Shown: positions 4,920-6,607 of the stretch, piece after piece | How the letters are laid out: every line of letters starts with the position of its first letter | Numbering within the stretch: the first letter of the stretch is position 1 | Origin: Clostridiales bacterium DTU092 | GTDB lineage: Bacteria > Bacillota > Clostridia > Caldicoprobacterales > Caldicoprobacteraceae | DNA: 6,607 nt | Assembly: GCA_001513505.1 (NCBI GenBank) | Contig: LFTM01000035.1 | Coordinates: 1 to 6,607, forward strand | Direction of reading: 5' to 3' | Translations under genes and position numbers: made by a program | The notes under the pieces: generated by a model | Told to the model about the DNA's origin: nothing | Seen by the model: the letters and a program-made list of their open reading frames with translations, nothing else | The model's database searches: none

Positions 4920-6607
4920 TTATAACTCCCTCACACCTATAACTTTATCTTCACCAACCCTTTTCTCATAACTTTGGATTGTCCTTTCAATATTTGATAA
5001 CATATTCTTTATGGTGGTAATGACGGGTTCAAACTCTTCATAAAATATGATAATCAAATCCCCTGCTTTTGCGTTTTTCATGGCCGTCTTCAGCGCTTGT
5101 ACCTCTGAAAGAATTATTTGGATCCTGTTAGGATCCATACCCGCAGACAACGCCCCCTCCCTGAGGAGTTCTGCGACTTCGCCCTTACGGCGGCCTCTTA
5201 AATCCGCATCCTCTTTTATTATAATGCTATCAAACGCTTCACCGCACATATATCCTATTCGTTTAATCAAATTATCCTTCCTGTCTCCCGGTACACCGAT
5301 AATTCCAACTACCCGCGATGCCCCCATCATTTTTACCGCATCAATGGTGTAGCTGTAACCGGTTATGTTATGGGCATAATCCACCACCACCCTAAAATCT
5401 CTGATGTTAAATACATTGAACCGTCCAGGATTTTGCAGTTCATCGGTATAGAAAGAACTTAAAGCGTTTTGAATTGTTTCCAGCGGAATTTTCATAGCAT
5501 AAGCTACACTTACGGCAGCCAGACTATTCTCTATATTATAAACCAACTTTCCATTATAGGTTGCAGGGATCCTTGAAATATTAAGAACCTGTACAAACCC
5601 GTCCCCGGTAGCCACAGTTATATGCCGGTCTTTCAAAAATACAGCAAGCCCACCCTCGGCCAGGTGTTTGTGTATGATCAGATTATCCTCTCTCCTGGAA
5701 AAGTATATAATATTACTCCTCACTCTTTTAGCAGCCTGTACCACCAAAGGATCATCTGCATTCAATACCACATATCCATTGGTTTTTACAGCTTCCACTA
5801 CGAGAGACTTAACATATAGCAAATCCTCCAATGTATAAACTCCATCTACCCCAAGATGGTCTTCTGTAATGTTTGTCAACACACCAATATCACTTAGATC
5901 GTATCCCAGGCCGGATCGGATAATGCCTCCGCGAGCAGTTTCCAGTACAGCAACCTCAGTATTTTTATCAGTCATCACCACCTTTGCACTGGCCGGTCCG
6001 GTTGTGTCACCTTTCATAACACAACGATCATTAATGAATATCCCACCGGATGTGGTCATTCCAACTTTAAAACCGTAGACCTTGAGTATATGTGCAATCA
6101 TTCGGACAGTTGTGGTTTTTCCGTTTGTCCCGGTGACTGATATAACAGGAATTGAGTGTCTGCTTCCCGATGGAAAAAGCATATCTACAATGTTTTTTGC
6201 AACATTTCTCGGTTTACCCTTTGAAGGATACAGATGCATCCGAATTCCGGGAGCTGCATTAACTTCTATTACTGCACCTTTCCCCTCGGTTATTGGTTTT
6301 GATATATCCGGGCAGGCTATATCAACCCCTGCTATATCAAGGCCGATTATCTGAGCCGCTCTTATTGCGATTTCGGAATTTTTCGGATGAATTCTTTCCG
6401 TACAATCAACCGCTATCCCACCCGAGCTAATGTTTGCGTTTGGTTTTAGGTATACACGTTTTCCACGGGCAGGGATGCTGTCAAGGGTAAATCCATGTTT
6501 TTTCAGTAATGCAATGGTTATTTCATCAATTTTTATTTTTGTAAGAGGCTTTTCATGATCTTCACCTCGTTGTTCATCCGCATTTGTCAATTCAACAAGC
6601 TGCTTTA
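4920..6607 (-). CDS. cphA: Cyanophycin synthetase, C-terminal two thirds (5' end beyond window edge)
   Basis: CphA polymerises L-aspartate and L-arginine, using ATP, into the cytoplasmic storage polymer cyanophycin. About 561 residues are visible of roughly 870-900. The TTG at 6590 is an internal Leu codon, because the frame stays open and homologous (KQLVEL...) to the edge; numbering here counts it as 1. The end of the ATP-grasp domain, which adds Asp, spans about 1-135: RGEDHEKPLTKI at 8-19, GVDI at 88-91, and VIEVNAAPG at 107-115 with the usual Glu and Asn metal ligands. The Mur-ligase-like domain, which adds Arg, follows: P-loop VTGTNGKTTT at 152-161, LETARGG at 216-222, NITEDHLG at 240-247, NPGRFNVF at 387-394, DYAHN at 404-408 and GVPGDRKD at 432-439. 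Visible motifs are intact, suggesting a CphA1-type enzyme. Its usual partner cyanophycinase (cphB) is not in the window and may lie upstream. Use of Lys beside Arg cannot be judged. Confidence 0.93.
   Translation of the reverse strand, partial: KQLVELTNADEQRGEDHEKPLTKIKIDEITIALLKKHGFTLDSIPARGKRVYLKPNANISSGGIAVDCTERIHPKNSEIAIRAAQIIGLDIAGVDIACPDISKPITEGKGAVIEVNAAPGIRMHLYPSKGKPRNVAKNIVDMLFPSGSRHSIPVISVTGTNGKTTTVRMIAHILKVYGFKVGMTTSGGIFINDRCVMKGDTTGPASAKVVMTDKNTEVAVLETARGGIIRSGLGYDLSDIGVLTNITEDHLGVDGVYTLEDLLYVKSLVVEAVKTNGYVVLNADDPLVVQAAKRVRSNIIYFSRREDNLIIHKHLAEGGLAVFLKDRHITVATGDGFVQVLNISRIPATYNGKLVYNIENSLAAVSVAYAMKIPLETIQNALSSFYTDELQNPGRFNVFNIRDFRVVVDYAHNITGYSYTIDAVKMMGASRVVGIIGVPGDRKDNLIKRIGYMCGEAFDSIIIKEDADLRGRRKGEVAELLREGALSAGMDPNRIQIILSEVQALKTAMKNAKAGDLIIIFYEEFEPVITTIKNMLSNIERTIQSYEKRVGEDKVIGVREL

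Noticed and set aside
4888..4971. Possible 22-residue plus-strand peptide: AAAAGGGG, 7 bases, then TTG at 4903 and stop at 4969-4971
   Set aside because: The site is neat but the frame is short, starts with TTG, runs antisense into the cphA end and has no promoter or recognisable product; likely chance.
6588..6590. TTG at 6590 as the true start of the cyanophycin synthetase-like gene
   Set aside because: The frame continues with family-like sequence to the window edge, no ribosome binding site precedes it, and a start here would remove the N domain and most of the ATP-grasp domain.

Overview
The window looks like chromosomal DNA of an anaerobic, low-GC Firmicute, most likely class Clostridia. 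This rests on AT-rich intergenic DNA, AAAGGAG/AAAGGGG ribosome binding sites, strong sigma-A-type promoters, use of TTG and GTG starts, and the mix of protein families (PHP-type histidinol-phosphatase, DUF2156 protein, Eis-like acetyltransferase, non-cyanobacterial cyanophycin synthetase, and a URO-D-fold protein that is not HemE). I cannot name the genus.

Layout from left to right. (1) 1-607, plus strand: the C-terminal half of a major facilitator superfamily permease, cut by the window edge. (2) 611-1609, minus strand: a complete URO-D-superfamily protein without cysteines, tail to tail with the permease across only 3 bases. (3) 1610-1754: a divergent promoter region. (4) 1755-2561, plus strand: a stand-alone PHP-family histidinol-phosphatase. 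(5) 2644-2679: a perfect 15-bp hairpin between convergent genes, serving as a bidirectional terminator. (6) 4772-2713, minus strand: a tight two-gene operon of a DUF2156 protein followed by an Eis-like N-acetyltransferase, with its own good promoter at 4798-4825. (7) 6607-4920, minus strand: the C-terminal two thirds of cyanophycin synthetase, open through the right edge.

How the genes relate. Cyanophycin synthetase builds the storage polymer multi-L-arginyl-poly-L-aspartate. The histidinol-phosphatase supplies the penultimate histidine-pathway step, but no other his gene is visible. The DUF2156 and Eis-like proteins are co-transcribed and probably translationally coupled. Both belong to GNAT-fold superfamilies that transfer aminoacyl or acetyl groups to amines, so a shared substrate is plausible but unproven. 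The remaining genes look like ordinary single-gene units.

I found no RNA gene, mobile element, CRISPR array, long repeat, phage signature or clear horizontal-transfer boundary. No intergenic stretch reaches 300 bases. I see no convincing new multi-gene system. The most interesting items are the unusual active-site region of the URO-D-fold protein, the DUF2156/Eis-like pair, and the apparently CphA1-type synthetase.
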